Origin: Myxococcales bacterium
Lineage (GTDB): Bacteria; Myxococcota_A; Polyangia; Haliangiales; Haliangiaceae
Reading direction: 5' to 3'
Assembly (NCBI GenBank): GCA_028287135.1
Contig: JAQBQE010000035.1
Coordinates: 1-64,000 of the forward strand
DNA length: 64,000 nt
Made by a program: the position numbers and the translations under genes. Within the stretch, counting starts at the first letter, position 1, and every line of letters begins with the position of its first letter. Shown here piece by piece: positions 8,107 to 16,343 of the stretch. The notes under the pieces are model-generated. The model saw nothing but the letters and a program-made list of their open reading frames with translations. It did not search any database and had not been told where the DNA came from.

Positions 8107-8544
8107 TTAGCCGCAATGCCAGTCACGTGGCGTACACGTGCCACGTGGCACGTGCTCGTGCACGTACACGTCGACGAACTAGCAACGGGCAGCTCGGCTC
8201 GGCCGATGGGGGTCGAACCTCGGTTTCGAAACTTTCGACGTCGATCCACGCCTTGGAACACGAGCGCTCGGCTCACATCGAATTCTGGTCTTCATCGAGA
8301 CGAGCCTCGACGAACTAGCAACGGGCTGCTCGGCTCGGCGGATGGGGGCCGAACCTCGGCTCCGAAAGTTCGCGTCGATCCACGTGCGATGGAACACGAG
8401 CGCTCGGCTCACGTCGATTTCTGGTCTTCGTCCACACCGAGGCACGCTGAGCGAGCTGTGCGACCGATCGTGGAGGTGCACGTGCACGTGACACGTGGCA
8501 CGTGCACGTCGGAACGGCGCTAACTGACCAACATAGGGGTTAGA
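8107..8544. mobile_element. MITE-like palindromic element, long copy
   Basis: A 438-bp non-coding insert between the DUF2271 and yqgE genes. Its ends are imperfect terminal inverted repeats (12 of 19 bases match, pattern TA-CC-C-ATG---GTCA). Just inside each end lies a CACGTG-based palindrome: a perfect 20-mer at 8135-8154 and a 30-mer with one mismatched pair at 8480-8509. Between them are two tandem copies of a unit of about 136 bp (8171-8306 and 8307-8441), differing by substitutions and short indels. The outer ends recur at 14975-15046 without the internal tandem unit. No transposase is encoded, so it would need one in trans. Short frames crossing it look like chance. Confidence 0.6.
8171..8441. 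repeat. Two tandem copies of a ~136-bp unit
   Basis: Unit 1 (8171-8306) and unit 2 (8307-8441) both begin TCGACGAACTAGCAACGGGC and share the blocks GGAACACGAGCGCTCGGCTCAC and TTCTGGTCTTC (the first shown from 8254 and 8391). Differences are scattered substitutions and small indels, so the duplication is not recent. The units contain T-loop-like GGTCGAACC stretches but do not fold into a tRNA by inspection. No function is apparent. Confidence 0.7.
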
Positions 8545-8552
8545 GATCGGGA

Positions 8553-9116
8553 TCAGTTGACGCCCTTGCCGGTGAACAGATCGCGCGGGTTGATCCCGAG
8601 CGACTGCATCGCGGTGTCCCAGATCGCGTCCGGTGGCGTCTCGAACACGAGGCTCGGGGTCGCGGTGGTGTGGAGCCAGGCGCCGCGGCGCATCTCGCCG
8701 GCGAGCTGACCGGGTCCCCACCCGGAGTAGCCGAGCAGGAGGCGGATGTTGCGCGGCGGCTGGTTCGCGATCGCGCGCAGCCGATCGGGCGAGGTCGAGA
8801 GCAGGATGCTCGAGGTGATCGCGATCGTCCCCTGCCCGGGCTGCGCGATCCCGAGCGGCTCGTGGAGAACCCATCCCGTGCTCGGGCTGACGGGGCCACC
8901 CGCCCACACGACCGCGGAGTCCTCGCCCTGCCAGCTCATCTCGAGGCTATCGAGGAGCTCGCTCGCCCGGATCGGACTCGGGTGATTGATCACGAGCCCG
9001 AACGAGCCCTGCTCGCTGTGCTCGATCATCAACACGACCGCGCGAGAGAAGTTGGGGTCGGCGAGCTGTGGCATCGCCAGCAAGAGGCCGGGCGCCAGAT
9101 TTGCCGACTCCACCAC
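8553..9116 (-). CDS. yqgE: YqgE/AlgH family protein
   Basis: A 187-residue cytoplasmic protein of the YqgE/AlgH (DUF179) family. Diagnostic stretches are [27 protein letters not shown] at the N-terminus, [20 protein letters not shown] and the Trp/Gly-rich [17 protein letters not shown]. The length agrees with the family. The start is a GTG at 9114-9116 on the minus strand, with another GTG next to it; no clear ribosome-binding site decides between them. Biochemical function is not established for the family beyond links to alginate regulation and redox-related operons. It ends 8 nt from the MITE-like element. Confidence 0.9.
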   Translation of the reverse strand: MVESANLAPGLLLAMPQLADPNFSRAVVLMIEHSEQGSFGLVINHPSPIRASELLDSLEMSWQGEDSAVVWAGGPVSPSTGWVLHEPLGIAQPGQGTIAITSSILLSTSPDRLRAIANQPPRNIRLLLGYSGWGPGQLAGEMRRGAWLHTTATPSLVFETPPDAIWDTAMQSLGINPRDLFTGKGVN

Positions 9117-9206
9117 TGATCGGAGTGTTGCGCAAAATCCCGATGCTCACCTGCGAATTCGGCGGCATTCGTTGTGGGGCCGTATCGCACCCCACGGGGT
9201 GCCGGA

Positions 9207-9380
9207 TCAGCCGCGCTGCAGATTTGGGTCGGTCGCACCGTCCTGCTGACGAACGGACTCGGAATCCTTGTCCTTGTCCTTCTCGTCAGCGAGGCCGATG
9301 TCCTTCGCGACCTTCTTGAACAGCGCTGCACCGAGGCTGAGCGCAAACCCGGTGACGACGGCACGAGCGAAAAACACCAT
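9207..9380 (-). CDS. Short protein with hydrophobic N-terminus and charged Lys/Asp tail
   Basis: A 57-residue frame from ATG at 9380 to TGA at 9207-9209. Residues 1-20 ([20 protein letters not shown]) form a possible membrane helix or signal anchor. [14 protein letters not shown] and a KDKDKD run follow, then a polar tail. It fits the gap between yqgE and the YceI lipoprotein gene, reads in the same direction as both, and has a plausible amphipathic composition. No family is recognised and conservation was not tested. Confidence 0.5.
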   Translation of the reverse strand: MVFFARAVVTGFALSLGAALFKKVAKDIGLADEKDKDKDSESVRQQDGATDPNLQRG

Positions 9381-9414
9381 GCGCCGATCGTAGCACCTCG
9401 CCTCCCGGCGGCAG

Positions 9415-10122
9415 CTAGGTCTTCTTGAGCGTGAGCTGCAGCTTGACCTTCAGCGGTCCAGCCACCGACTCATCCGGATCGCTGTTGTCCTTGCCGACCT
9501 TGAAGTCGGCTCGCGGGAACTCGTGCTCGCCCTTCACGCGGATCGAATCCTCGGTCGAGCCGACGACCTCGAACGTGACCGGATAGGTCTTCTCGATGTC
9601 GCGGAACTTCACCTTCGCATCCGCGGTGTACGTCGCGCCGTCCTTCTTCTTGACGTTGCCGATGTCGATCGTCGCCGTCGTGTACTTCGACAGGTTGATG
9701 TACGACTCGCTCTTGAGGTGAGCGTCGCGCTTCTCCGAGGCGCTGTTGAGGCTCGCGAGATCGAGCTCGATCGTTGCGGTGCCACCCTCGACGTTCTTCG
9801 GATCGAAGGTCGCCTTGGTCACCGCGAACTTCTCGAACTTGACCGTGACCGGGTCATCCGGCTTCGGCTTGGCGTGGGCGGCCTCGACCGCGATGAAGTC
9901 GCTGGCCGGATCCGGCGCGACGGCCGTGGTCCCGCTACCGGCGGCAGCGCTGCCTGCGGCGGCGCTGCCCTCGGCGACGGCGCTGCCAGCGGCGGCGCTA
10001 CCAGCGGCGGCGGAGCCCGAGCCTTCGGTGACAGGGGTGGGCGTCGGCGCGGCCTCCTTCTTCTTGCAGGCGGGCGACACAGCGAGGGCGGTGATCAAGA
10101 GCAGGGACGAGAACATCTTCAT
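9415..10122 (-). CDS. YceI-domain lipoprotein
   Basis: A 235-residue exported protein. The N-terminus MKMFSSLLLITALAVSPACKKK is a lipoprotein signal with the acceptor Cys at position 19. Residues about 33-65 are a low-complexity linker of Gly-Ser-Ala-Ala-Ala units. The remainder is a YceI-like lipocalin beta-barrel: VKFEKFAVTKATFDPKNVEGGTA and IELDLASLNSASEKRDAHLKS are typical, followed by the alternating strands of the barrel and a final LKVKLQLTLKKT. YceI proteins bind isoprenoids or similar amphiphiles in the periplasm. It follows a second YceI-type gene on the same strand after only 6 nt, so the two are probably co-transcribed and act on the same class of ligand. Confidence 0.85.
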   Translation of the reverse strand: MKMFSSLLLITALAVSPACKKKEAAPTPTPVTEGSGSAAAGSAAAGSAVAEGSAAAGSAAAGSGTTAVAPDPASDFIAVEAAHAKPKPDDPVTVKFEKFAVTKATFDPKNVEGGTATIELDLASLNSASEKRDAHLKSESYINLSKYTTATIDIGNVKKKDGATYTADAKVKFRDIEKTYPVTFEVVGSTEDSIRVKGEHEFPRADFKVGKDNSDPDESVAGPLKVKLQLTLKKT

Positions 10123-10128
10123 TGGGAC

Positions 10129-11136
10129 TCACTCCATATGTCGCAACACGAGCGACACGAAAACGGGGATGCGATCACCATCGAAGTCGCCCGCATCGGG
10201 GGCGAGCGCGGTGTCGCGGATCGGGATCGAGAACGATCCGTTGACGAGCAGGATGTCGCCTGACAGGCCCAGACGGGCAAGACCGGCGGCGTCGGGCTTC
10301 GAGAGCGTACCGGTGACCTCGACCGGATGAACCTTGCCGATCAACGCGAGCGTACCGCGCGCGCGAAACGCGATGACGTTCGGCGTGTCCTGGCGCGCCG
10401 CCACGAGCTCGGCCAGCGTGAAGATCAACCGTGGATAGGTTCCCGCGAGCAGGTATCCCTCGCGCGCATGCTTCGAGCGCTCACCGATGCCGGTATCCAC
10501 CGACGCTGTCGCGACGCTGACCTCGGCGCGCGTCGGCTTTGCGAGATCGCGCGGGTTGGCGTCCCACGTGCCCTTGATGTCACCGATGAAGCGCGCATCG
10601 AACTCCTCACCGCCGGCCGAGACCCGCGCGGTGATCGCGGTGCCGGTGTGAGGAACGACTGTGTACGAGCCAGCGGGCGCATCGAGAGCTCCGGAGATCC
10701 CGGTCTCGAGCGCGACGGCCTGCGCGGCCGGGAGCACGTCGCGCCCACCGATCGGACCCGCGCCGCTCGCGAACGCAGCGATCGGAACCGCGAGCGGAAC
10801 CACCGCGACGATCCACGACGCCACGCGGAGGACCGTCATGCGTCGACCACGCCGCGCCTCGAGCTTGCGAATCACCCAGCCGCCGATCAGCAGACCGATC
10901 GCCGTCGCGGCGATGATCGCGCAGACCTCGAGACCCAGCCAGATCGGGTGCTGGCTCGAGACGCGCCAGCCGAGGTCGGGGTCCGGGATGTAGAACCGCT
11001 TGTCGAGCGCGGTGTAGAGGTTGCCCGAGCCCTGGATCAGCCACCGCACGAGCGACGCGATCAGCGCCGCGAGCGGAAGCAGTACCGGGGCGAACGGAGA
11101 ACGCACTCGTACTGGGTAACCGGCATTGCAGCGCAC
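10129..11136 (-). CDS. Membrane-anchored YceI-like protein
   Basis: A 335-residue protein with an N-terminal membrane module: hydrophobic segments at about 18-36, 68-90 and 103-125, joined by a polar loop LYTALDKRFYIPDPDLGWR. A periplasmic YceI-like barrel follows, with FDARFIGDIKGTWDANPRDLAKPTRAEVSVA, SKHAREGYLLAGTYPRLIFT, GTLALIGKVHPVEVTGTLS and SGDILLVNGSFSIPIRDT. The start could be the ATG at 11136 or the in-frame GTG at 11106, which would place the first helix nearer the N-terminus; neither has an obvious ribosome-binding site. It precedes the YceI lipoprotein gene by 6 nt. Membrane-tethered YceI domains are known as fusions to cytochrome b561-type modules, but no heme-ligand pattern is evident here. 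Confidence 0.75.
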   Translation of the reverse strand: MRCNAGYPVRVRSPFAPVLLPLAALIASLVRWLIQGSGNLYTALDKRFYIPDPDLGWRVSSQHPIWLGLEVCAIIAATAIGLLIGGWVIRKLEARRGRRMTVLRVASWIVAVVPLAVPIAAFASGAGPIGGRDVLPAAQAVALETGISGALDAPAGSYTVVPHTGTAITARVSAGGEEFDARFIGDIKGTWDANPRDLAKPTRAEVSVATASVDTGIGERSKHAREGYLLAGTYPRLIFTLAELVAARQDTPNVIAFRARGTLALIGKVHPVEVTGTLSKPDAAGLARLGLSGDILLVNGSFSIPIRDTALAPDAGDFDGDRIPVFVSLVLRHME

Positions 11137-11207
11137 CGCATCCCTGTGAGGCGGAACTGTCTGTTTCGCCTCCTGTAACGAGATGCTGACAAGCTCCGTT
11201 CAGTCGA

Positions 11208-13145
11208 TCAGCGATCGACGATCAGCACGATGTCCTCACCGTAGAAGTCCCTCCACAGTGCCCTGGCAGCGCCGCGAAGCTTGTCACCATCCAGCGACGC
11301 CATCGGAATCGCGAGCGCGGCGAGGCGCGTGCGATCGACCTGACGGTCGTGAATCACCGGGCCCTCACTCGGGATCGCGAGGTGTCGTGCGAGTCCCTCG
11401 ATGATCAGGATCGCTGCATACGATTCGGGCGTCCCCCACTGGCGATCGTGGAACGCGAACTGCGCGACGTTCCACAGCGCGAGCTGGGGCGTGACCAGGT
11501 CATTGGCGAGCTGGCTCGTGTACGCGGACAGCTCCGCGCGCGCGTGCTCGACATCGCGGCGCGGCTCGCCATCCTGATCGTCGGGATCGCCGAGGTGTGC
11601 CTCGAGCGCGGCCGGATACGTCAGCGGCTCGTCGCGATCGTCGTCCATGCCGTGCTGCGCCTCGTGACGCCGGATCGTGTCGGCGACCAGCTGATGGCAG
11701 CGCGACGCGATCCGCGGAGCCTCGAGCGCCGCGAGCTTGTCCTCGATCTCCCCGGCTCGGGCGAGCTGGTACGCCGGCACCGCGCCCTCGAGGCTCTCGA
11801 TCAGCTTCTCGGGCAAGAACAGGCCGTCGGTGCGCGAGATCCGCCAGCCCTTGCGGTCGAGGATCTCGCGCCACTCCTCGACGAGCCGCGCCCGCTCGGC
11901 GAGCAGCGCCGCGATCTCGTGCGCGGCAGGGGCATCGGCACCGAACGCGGTCGCGAGCTCGCGCCGTACCGCATCGCCTGCGATCTTCGCGACCGCTGCA
12001 CCGTCATGGCGCTGATAGGTGTCATCAGCGAGATCGTACGGTGCATCGAGCGCGAGCACCGGCAGGACGTGCGTCGCAACATGCTTGTCGATCTGGTCGA
12101 GCAGCAGCACCGGATCGCCGAGGTCGGCGGACTGCATCCCGAGCAGCGTGTGCGTCAGGTTCAGGCGATCGAGCCGGCGCAGGCTGAGCACGCGCCGCGG
12201 CGTGGCGGCGGCCTTGACGAACACGACCTCCTCGACGCGATACGTGTAGATCAGCGCGTGCGCCGCACCGGTCCCGTAGACCATGACGTCGCCCTCGAGG
12301 TAGTAGCCGATGCCCTCGGCCATCATCTGATCGGAGACCGCGCGCACGCGATGACGGAACTCGCGCGCGATGTCCCGGAACTCCTTGCTCGACGCAGGCA
12401 CCGACACCCAGCGGTCGAGCATCTCGAGCATCTCGGTCCACGCCTTGACCATCGGCGCGCCACGCTTTGCGATCGCCGGCGCTCCGATCATCGCGATGCC
12501 GTGCGCCTTGCGATCCTTGTCGAGCCCGCCGCTCTGCCGGTCCTGATCGGTCTCGATCACGAGTGCGAGCAGCTCCTCGGTGAACACCTTCTCGATCTCG
12601 GGATCCGGCAGCGGGACGCCACCATCGCGGTAGGCGCCGGCGGCAGGGATCGGAAGCGGCCGGGCATGGACGCGCTTCGCCGCACCGGGCCGCGTCCACA
12701 CGTAGAGCGCGATCGTCGAGACCATCGCGAGCGCGAGCGCACTCGCGAGGATCGTCGCGACCGGCACGCTCGACGCACGGGCGCCCGGCAGCGCTCGGTA
12801 CGCGGCCTCGACCCGCTCGCGATCGCGCGGATCGTCGACCGCGACACCGGCGATCGTCAGCGCCGCGAGCCGCTGGGTGTGACGGATCGCCTCCGGGCTG
12901 ATCCCGTCGGCGGTCGGCATCGGCCGCGGCGCGTCCTCGTCGACCACGCTCGTCATCGCGAGCGCTGCATCGATCAGCGCTCGCTCGAACCGCCGGCGGG
13001 CTGCACCTCGCAACACCCAGTCGATCCGGCGCAGCGCGACCCGGGCTGGCTCCTCGTCGCCTGCTTCGATGCCGATGGCGAGCGCGGCGAGCACGTGGCG
13101 ACGGATCACGGCACTCAGACAACCGCGGGCGGCCCGCGGTTTCAA
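11208..13145 (-). CDS. Large membrane-anchored protein with an HExxH motif, function unknown
   Basis: A 645-residue protein. Residues 1-120 are polar and probably cytoplasmic, a single hydrophobic segment spans about 128-150 (ASALALAMVSTIALYVW), and roughly 490 residues follow outside. In the distal part RRHEAQHGMDDD contains HEAQH at 494-498, the zincin-type zinc-binding motif, inside a predicted helix. A third zinc ligand cannot be assigned by eye. The rest is helical, with no cysteine clusters or repeats. The frame opens with TTG at 13145; a GTG at 13109 (MIRRHVLAALAIG) is an alternative start, and neither has a good ribosome-binding site. It might be an envelope metallopeptidase. No known family is recognised. 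Confidence 0.6.
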   Translation of the reverse strand: MKPRAARGCLSAVIRRHVLAALAIGIEAGDEEPARVALRRIDWVLRGAARRRFERALIDAALAMTSVVDEDAPRPMPTADGISPEAIRHTQRLAALTIAGVAVDDPRDRERVEAAYRALPGARASSVPVATILASALALAMVSTIALYVWTRPGAAKRVHARPLPIPAAGAYRDGGVPLPDPEIEKVFTEELLALVIETDQDRQSGGLDKDRKAHGIAMIGAPAIAKRGAPMVKAWTEMLEMLDRWVSVPASSKEFRDIAREFRHRVRAVSDQMMAEGIGYYLEGDVMVYGTGAAHALIYTYRVEEVVFVKAAATPRRVLSLRRLDRLNLTHTLLGMQSADLGDPVLLLDQIDKHVATHVLPVLALDAPYDLADDTYQRHDGAAVAKIAGDAVRRELATAFGADAPAAHEIAALLAERARLVEEWREILDRKGWRISRTDGLFLPEKLIESLEGAVPAYQLARAGEIEDKLAALEAPRIASRCHQLVADTIRRHEAQHGMDDDRDEPLTYPAALEAHLGDPDDQDGEPRRDVEHARAELSAYTSQLANDLVTPQLALWNVAQFAFHDRQWGTPESYAAILIIEGLARHLAIPSEGPVIHDRQVDRTRLAALAIPMASLDGDKLRGAARALWRDFYGEDIVLIVDR

Positions 13146-13167
13146 CCGATATCAGTGGCCAACGGGC

Positions 13168-14022
13168 CTATTCGGCGAGGCCGCGGTACAGCGACGGCCG
13201 GCGGTCACGGAAGAAGCCCATGCTCGCGCGGACCTTGCGGATCTGCGCCAGGTCGAGCGTCGCGAGCGCGATCCCGGGCTCGCTCCGGGACAGCTCGGCG
13301 AGCTTGTCGCCACGCGCATCGCAGATGAACGAGCTGCCGTAGAACGTGATCGCGCTCGAGCCATCGCCCTCGATGCCGACCCGGTTCGACGCGATCACGC
13401 CGACCGAGTTCGCGACCGCATGGCCGATCATCACGCGCTGCCACGCATCGCGGCTATCGAGGTCAGGCTCCTCGGGCTCGGAGCCGATCGCGGTCGGATA
13501 GAACAGCAGGTCCGCACCGGCAAGCGTCATCGCGCGCGCCGCCTCGGGGAACCACTGGTCCCAGCAGATCCCGACACCAATCGTGCCGAACCGGGTCGCG
13601 AACGACTTGAAGCCGGTGTTGCCGGGCTTGAAGAAGAACTTCTCCTGATAGCCAGGACCATCGGGGATGTGGCTCTTCCGATAGACGCCGAGCTGACGCC
13701 CATCCGCATCGAGCACGGCGACCGAGTTGTAGTGCTCGGGTCCGGCCTGCTCGAAGAACGACACCGGGATCACGACGCCGAGCTTCGCTGCGAGCTCGCT
13801 GAACACCTTGAGCGTGGCGTGGTTGGCGACCGGCTGTGCGCGCGCGAAGTCATCCTCGCGCTGGGTGCGGCAGAAGTAGTGACCTTCGAACAGCTCGCTC
13901 GGCAGGATGATCTGGGCGCCCTTGCCCGCGGCCTCACGCACGAGCTCGCTGACGAGGTTGACGTTCTGCGCGACGTCGTCGGTGAGAGCGGTCTGCAGTG
14001 CGGCGACGGTGACCTTCGACAT
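13168..14022 (-). CDS. aguB: N-carbamoylputrescine amidase
   Basis: A 284-residue nitrilase-superfamily hydrolase that converts N-carbamoylputrescine to putrescine, CO2 and ammonia, the last step of the agmatine route. The Glu-Lys-Cys triad is visible: E43 in PSELFEGHYF, K116 in YRKSHIPDGPGYQEKFFF and C153 in GVGICWDQWFPEAAR. The surrounding sequence, including GSEPEEPDLDSRDAW and the NRVG segment, matches the AguB branch rather than generic nitrilases, and the length is normal. The aguA gene lies 1 kb away on the same strand, separated by an oppositely oriented hydrolase gene, so the two must be transcribed separately or by read-through. No arginine decarboxylase is present in the window. 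Confidence 0.92.
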   Translation of the reverse strand: MSKVTVAALQTALTDDVAQNVNLVSELVREAAGKGAQIILPSELFEGHYFCRTQREDDFARAQPVANHATLKVFSELAAKLGVVIPVSFFEQAGPEHYNSVAVLDADGRQLGVYRKSHIPDGPGYQEKFFFKPGNTGFKSFATRFGTIGVGICWDQWFPEAARAMTLAGADLLFYPTAIGSEPEEPDLDSRDAWQRVMIGHAVANSVGVIASNRVGIEGDGSSAITFYGSSFICDARGDKLAELSRSEPGIALATLDLAQIRKVRASMGFFRDRRPSLYRGLAE

Positions 14023-14135
14023 GGCCGGCTCACCTTACCCGAACTGTCCTTGCTCGCCGAGGGCTTGCGCGCGCTGCGAGGACTTCGTCCCGCCGCCGCG
14101 GCACGCGTGGCAACGCGCTTGCAGATCTGACTGGC

Positions 14136-14978
14136 ATGCACTTCATCCGGCGAGGAACGGGCAGGCCGCTGCTCCTAATCCACGGGCTCGGCGGAAGCTG
14201 GCGATCGTGGGAGACGATCCTCGACACGCTATCCGCGCAGCGCGAGGTGATCGCCGTCGACCTGCCCGGATTCGGCGAGACGCCCCCACGTGACGGCGAG
14301 GTCTCGATCCGGACGCTCGCCGACGACGTCACCGACTTCCTCACGGCGCACAAGCTCGGTCGGATCGACGGGGTCGGCAGCTCGATGGGTGCACGCCTGG
14401 TGATCGAGCTCGCGCGGCGCGGCGGCGTGCTCGGCTCGGTGGTGGCGCTCGCCCCCGGAGGCTTCTGGCGCGGCTGGGAGCGGCACGCGTTCCATCGATC
14501 GATCGCGGCATCGATCCGGGTGCTGCGCGCACTGCGGCATTCGCTGCCGCGCCTCGCACACAGCCGTGTCGGCCGGACCCTGCTGCTCGCTCAGTTCTCC
14601 GCGCATCCGTGGCAGCTGTCACCTCGGATCGTGCGCGACGAGCTGCTCGCCTACGTCAGCGCGCCCTCGTTCGACCCGCTGCTCGAGAGCCTCGCGACTG
14701 GCGAGACCCAGAAGGGCGCTCCTGCAGGATCGCTCGACCGACCGCTCGTGATCGGCTGGGGCCGCAAGGACCGCGTCTGCTTCCCGTGGCAAGCGAAGCG
14801 CGCTCTCGCGGCGTTCCCCGACGCGCAGCTGCACTGGTTCGACAGCTGCGGCCACTACCCGCACTGGGATGCGCCCGCCGAGACCACGCAGCTGATCCTC
14901 GACCCCATGCTGGCTGAGGACTCCGTGATGTCGGAGCTGTTCGACGAGATCGGGTTCGGCGGACCGCGCCTGGCCTAG
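14136..14978 (+). CDS. Alpha/beta hydrolase
   Basis: A 280-residue serine hydrolase of the alpha/beta fold. The oxyanion-hole motif IHGLGGSWRSW is near residues 15-25, the nucleophile elbow GSSMGA places Ser at about 83, the acid is probably Asp in GWGRKDRVCFPW, and the catalytic His is in CGHYPHWD near residue 247. The pattern fits esterases and C-C hydrolases; the substrate is unknown. It stands alone on the plus strand between the aguA and aguB genes. Its TAG stop lies inside the left end of the short palindromic element at 14975-15046. Confidence 0.85.
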   Translation: MHFIRRGTGRPLLLIHGLGGSWRSWETILDTLSAQREVIAVDLPGFGETPPRDGEVSIRTLADDVTDFLTAHKLGRIDGVGSSMGARLVIELARRGGVLGSVVALAPGGFWRGWERHAFHRSIAASIRVLRALRHSLPRLAHSRVGRTLLLAQFSAHPWQLSPRIVRDELLAYVSAPSFDPLLESLATGETQKGAPAGSLDRPLVIGWGRKDRVCFPWQAKRALAAFPDAQLHWFDSCGHYPHWDAPAETTQLILDPMLAEDSVMSELFDEIGFGGPRLA

Positions 14979-15046
14979 ATGCAATACCAGTCACTTGCGT
15001 GCACGTGCACGTCAGAACGGCGCTAGCTGACCAGCATTGGGCCTAG
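14975..15046. mobile_element. MITE-like palindromic element, short copy
   Basis: A 72-bp insert between two convergent genes. It shares both ends with the long element at 8107-8544: GCAATRCCAGTCAC on the left and GAACGGCGCTARCTGACCA on the right. A single GTGCACGTGCAC palindrome (14999-15010) replaces the internal tandem units. Its termini are imperfect inverted repeats opening with CTAG, and these CTAG ends supply the TAG stop codons of both flanking genes. It could also act as a bidirectional transcription end, which is inference. Confidence 0.6.
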
Positions 15047-16053
15047 ACGGTCGGCTGCTGCTGCGTCGAGCAGTGGAACGCACCGCCACCGACGACGACG
15101 GACTTGCCGTCGACGGCCACGGCGCGGCGGGTCGGGAACAGCTTCGCGATCGCAGCGACCGCCGCATCATCCGCGGCAGCGCCGTAGACCGGGACCACGA
15201 TCGTCGTGTTCGCGATGTAGAAATTCATGTAGCTCGCCGGCATCAGCATGCCGGTCGCATCGAGCACCGCACCGGGCGACGGCACCGTCACGACCTCGAG
15301 CTTGGCAGCGCGCAGATCCGCGATGATGCCCGCCAGCGCGTCGCGATTGGGATCGTTCGGTGCCGGCTCCATGCAGGCGACGACGCCGGGAGCGACGAAC
15401 CGCGCCAGCGTATCGATGTGACCGTCCGTGTGATCGTTCTCGAGACCGCGATCGAGCCACACGATCCGCTCGACGCCGAGCGCCCACCGCAGCCGGGCAT
15501 CGAGAGCGGCTTGATCGAGCCCGGGATTGCGCGCGCCGCCGAGCATGCATTGGCGCGTCGTCAACAGCGTGCCCTCGCCATCGACCTCGATCGCGCCACC
15601 CTCGAGCACGAAGTCGTACGCCGCACCGCGAACGCCGGCCCACGCCATCACGCGTGCAGCGACCTCGGTATCGCCGGCCATCACGTACTTGCCGCCCCAG
15701 CCGTCGAACCGGAACCGCGCTGCACTGAGCTCGCCGTCGCGGACGACGAAGATCGGCCCGGTGTCACGCAGCCACACATCGCCGTACGTCGCGTGATGAA
15801 ACGTGACGCCTGCCGCGGCTCGACCGAGCAGCGTGCGTGCAGCGGCCTCGTCCTGCGCGTCTCGCACGAGCAGATCGACGCGCTCTCCCCGGGGCCGGTC
15901 CCCCTCGAGATCGACGATCGCGCTCACCATCTGCATCAGCGCACGGCGCGGAGCGTCGAGGCCTTCCAGCCACTGCTCGGGATCATGGGGCCACGCGGTC
16001 CACACGGCGGTGTGCGGGGTCCACTCAGCAGGCATCCGGAAGGCAGTTGTCAC
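15043..16053 (-). CDS. aguA: Agmatine deiminase
   Basis: A 336-residue enzyme of the guanidine-modifying superfamily that hydrolyses agmatine to N-carbamoylputrescine and ammonia. Characteristic stretches are RMPAEWTPHTAVWTAWP at the N-terminus, YGDVWLRDTGPIFVV, LEGGAIEVDGEGTLLTT, NDHTDGHIDTLARF and, near the C-terminus, GGGAFHCSTQQQP, whose Cys is the expected nucleophile. Most homologues have NIHC where this one has AFHC, a small change next to the catalytic residue. The start is GTG at 16053; an in-frame ATG at 16035 begins exactly at the conserved MPAEW and is a fair alternative. With AguB nearby the pair makes putrescine from agmatine. Confidence 0.93.
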   Translation of the reverse strand: MTTAFRMPAEWTPHTAVWTAWPHDPEQWLEGLDAPRRALMQMVSAIVDLEGDRPRGERVDLLVRDAQDEAAARTLLGRAAAGVTFHHATYGDVWLRDTGPIFVVRDGELSAARFRFDGWGGKYVMAGDTEVAARVMAWAGVRGAAYDFVLEGGAIEVDGEGTLLTTRQCMLGGARNPGLDQAALDARLRWALGVERIVWLDRGLENDHTDGHIDTLARFVAPGVVACMEPAPNDPNRDALAGIIADLRAAKLEVVTVPSPGAVLDATGMLMPASYMNFYIANTTIVVPVYGAAADDAAVAAIAKLFPTRRAVAVDGKSVVVGGGAFHCSTQQQPTV

Positions 16054-16263
16054 GTCGCGTCTTTATCAGAAACGGCCGCCACGCGTCGGCGGCGAATGAC
16101 GATGTACGTGAACTTTGACAGCACGGACGGACGCTCTGCGGGCGCGGAACTGTGTGCTCAGCCACGGATTCTCGACGAGAGCTGGAGTCGCTGTCAGCCG
16201 CGCACGGGCGGTCTCGCGCGCGATGACAGGCGCGCTCTCCGGAGGGTGAGGACGTGGTGAAAA

Positions 16264-16278
16264 AGGCACGCCGTGCCT
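16264..16278. promoter_or_regulatory. 15-bp inverted repeat upstream of the receiver-like gene
   Basis: AGGCACG-C-CGTGCCT, seven-base perfect arms around one base, 66-80 nt before the ATG at 16344. A TATGAT that could serve as a -10 box lies at 16308-16313, without a convincing -35. The 290 nt between aguA and the receiver-like gene hold nothing else I can support. Confidence 0.3.
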
Positions 16279-16343
16279 GGCGTCACGATGGGGCATTGCA
16301 GTGGTCCTATGATTGCAACTCAGGAATCCCCAGAGGGGGATCC

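Noticed and set aside
8171..8441. tRNA-like GGTCGAACC motifs in the tandem units
   Set aside because: I could not fit an acceptor stem, D-arm and anticodon arm around them, and the two copies differ at positions that should be conserved.
8113..8907. Frames reading through the palindromic element
   Set aside because: They have no start with a ribosome-binding site, cross the element's ends, and differ in frame between its two tandem units.
10327..13328. Plus-strand frames of 283 and 659 residues opposite the YceI and HExxH genes
   Set aside because: They are Arg/Asp/His-rich shadows of the minus-strand genes, without hydrophobic cores or known motifs.
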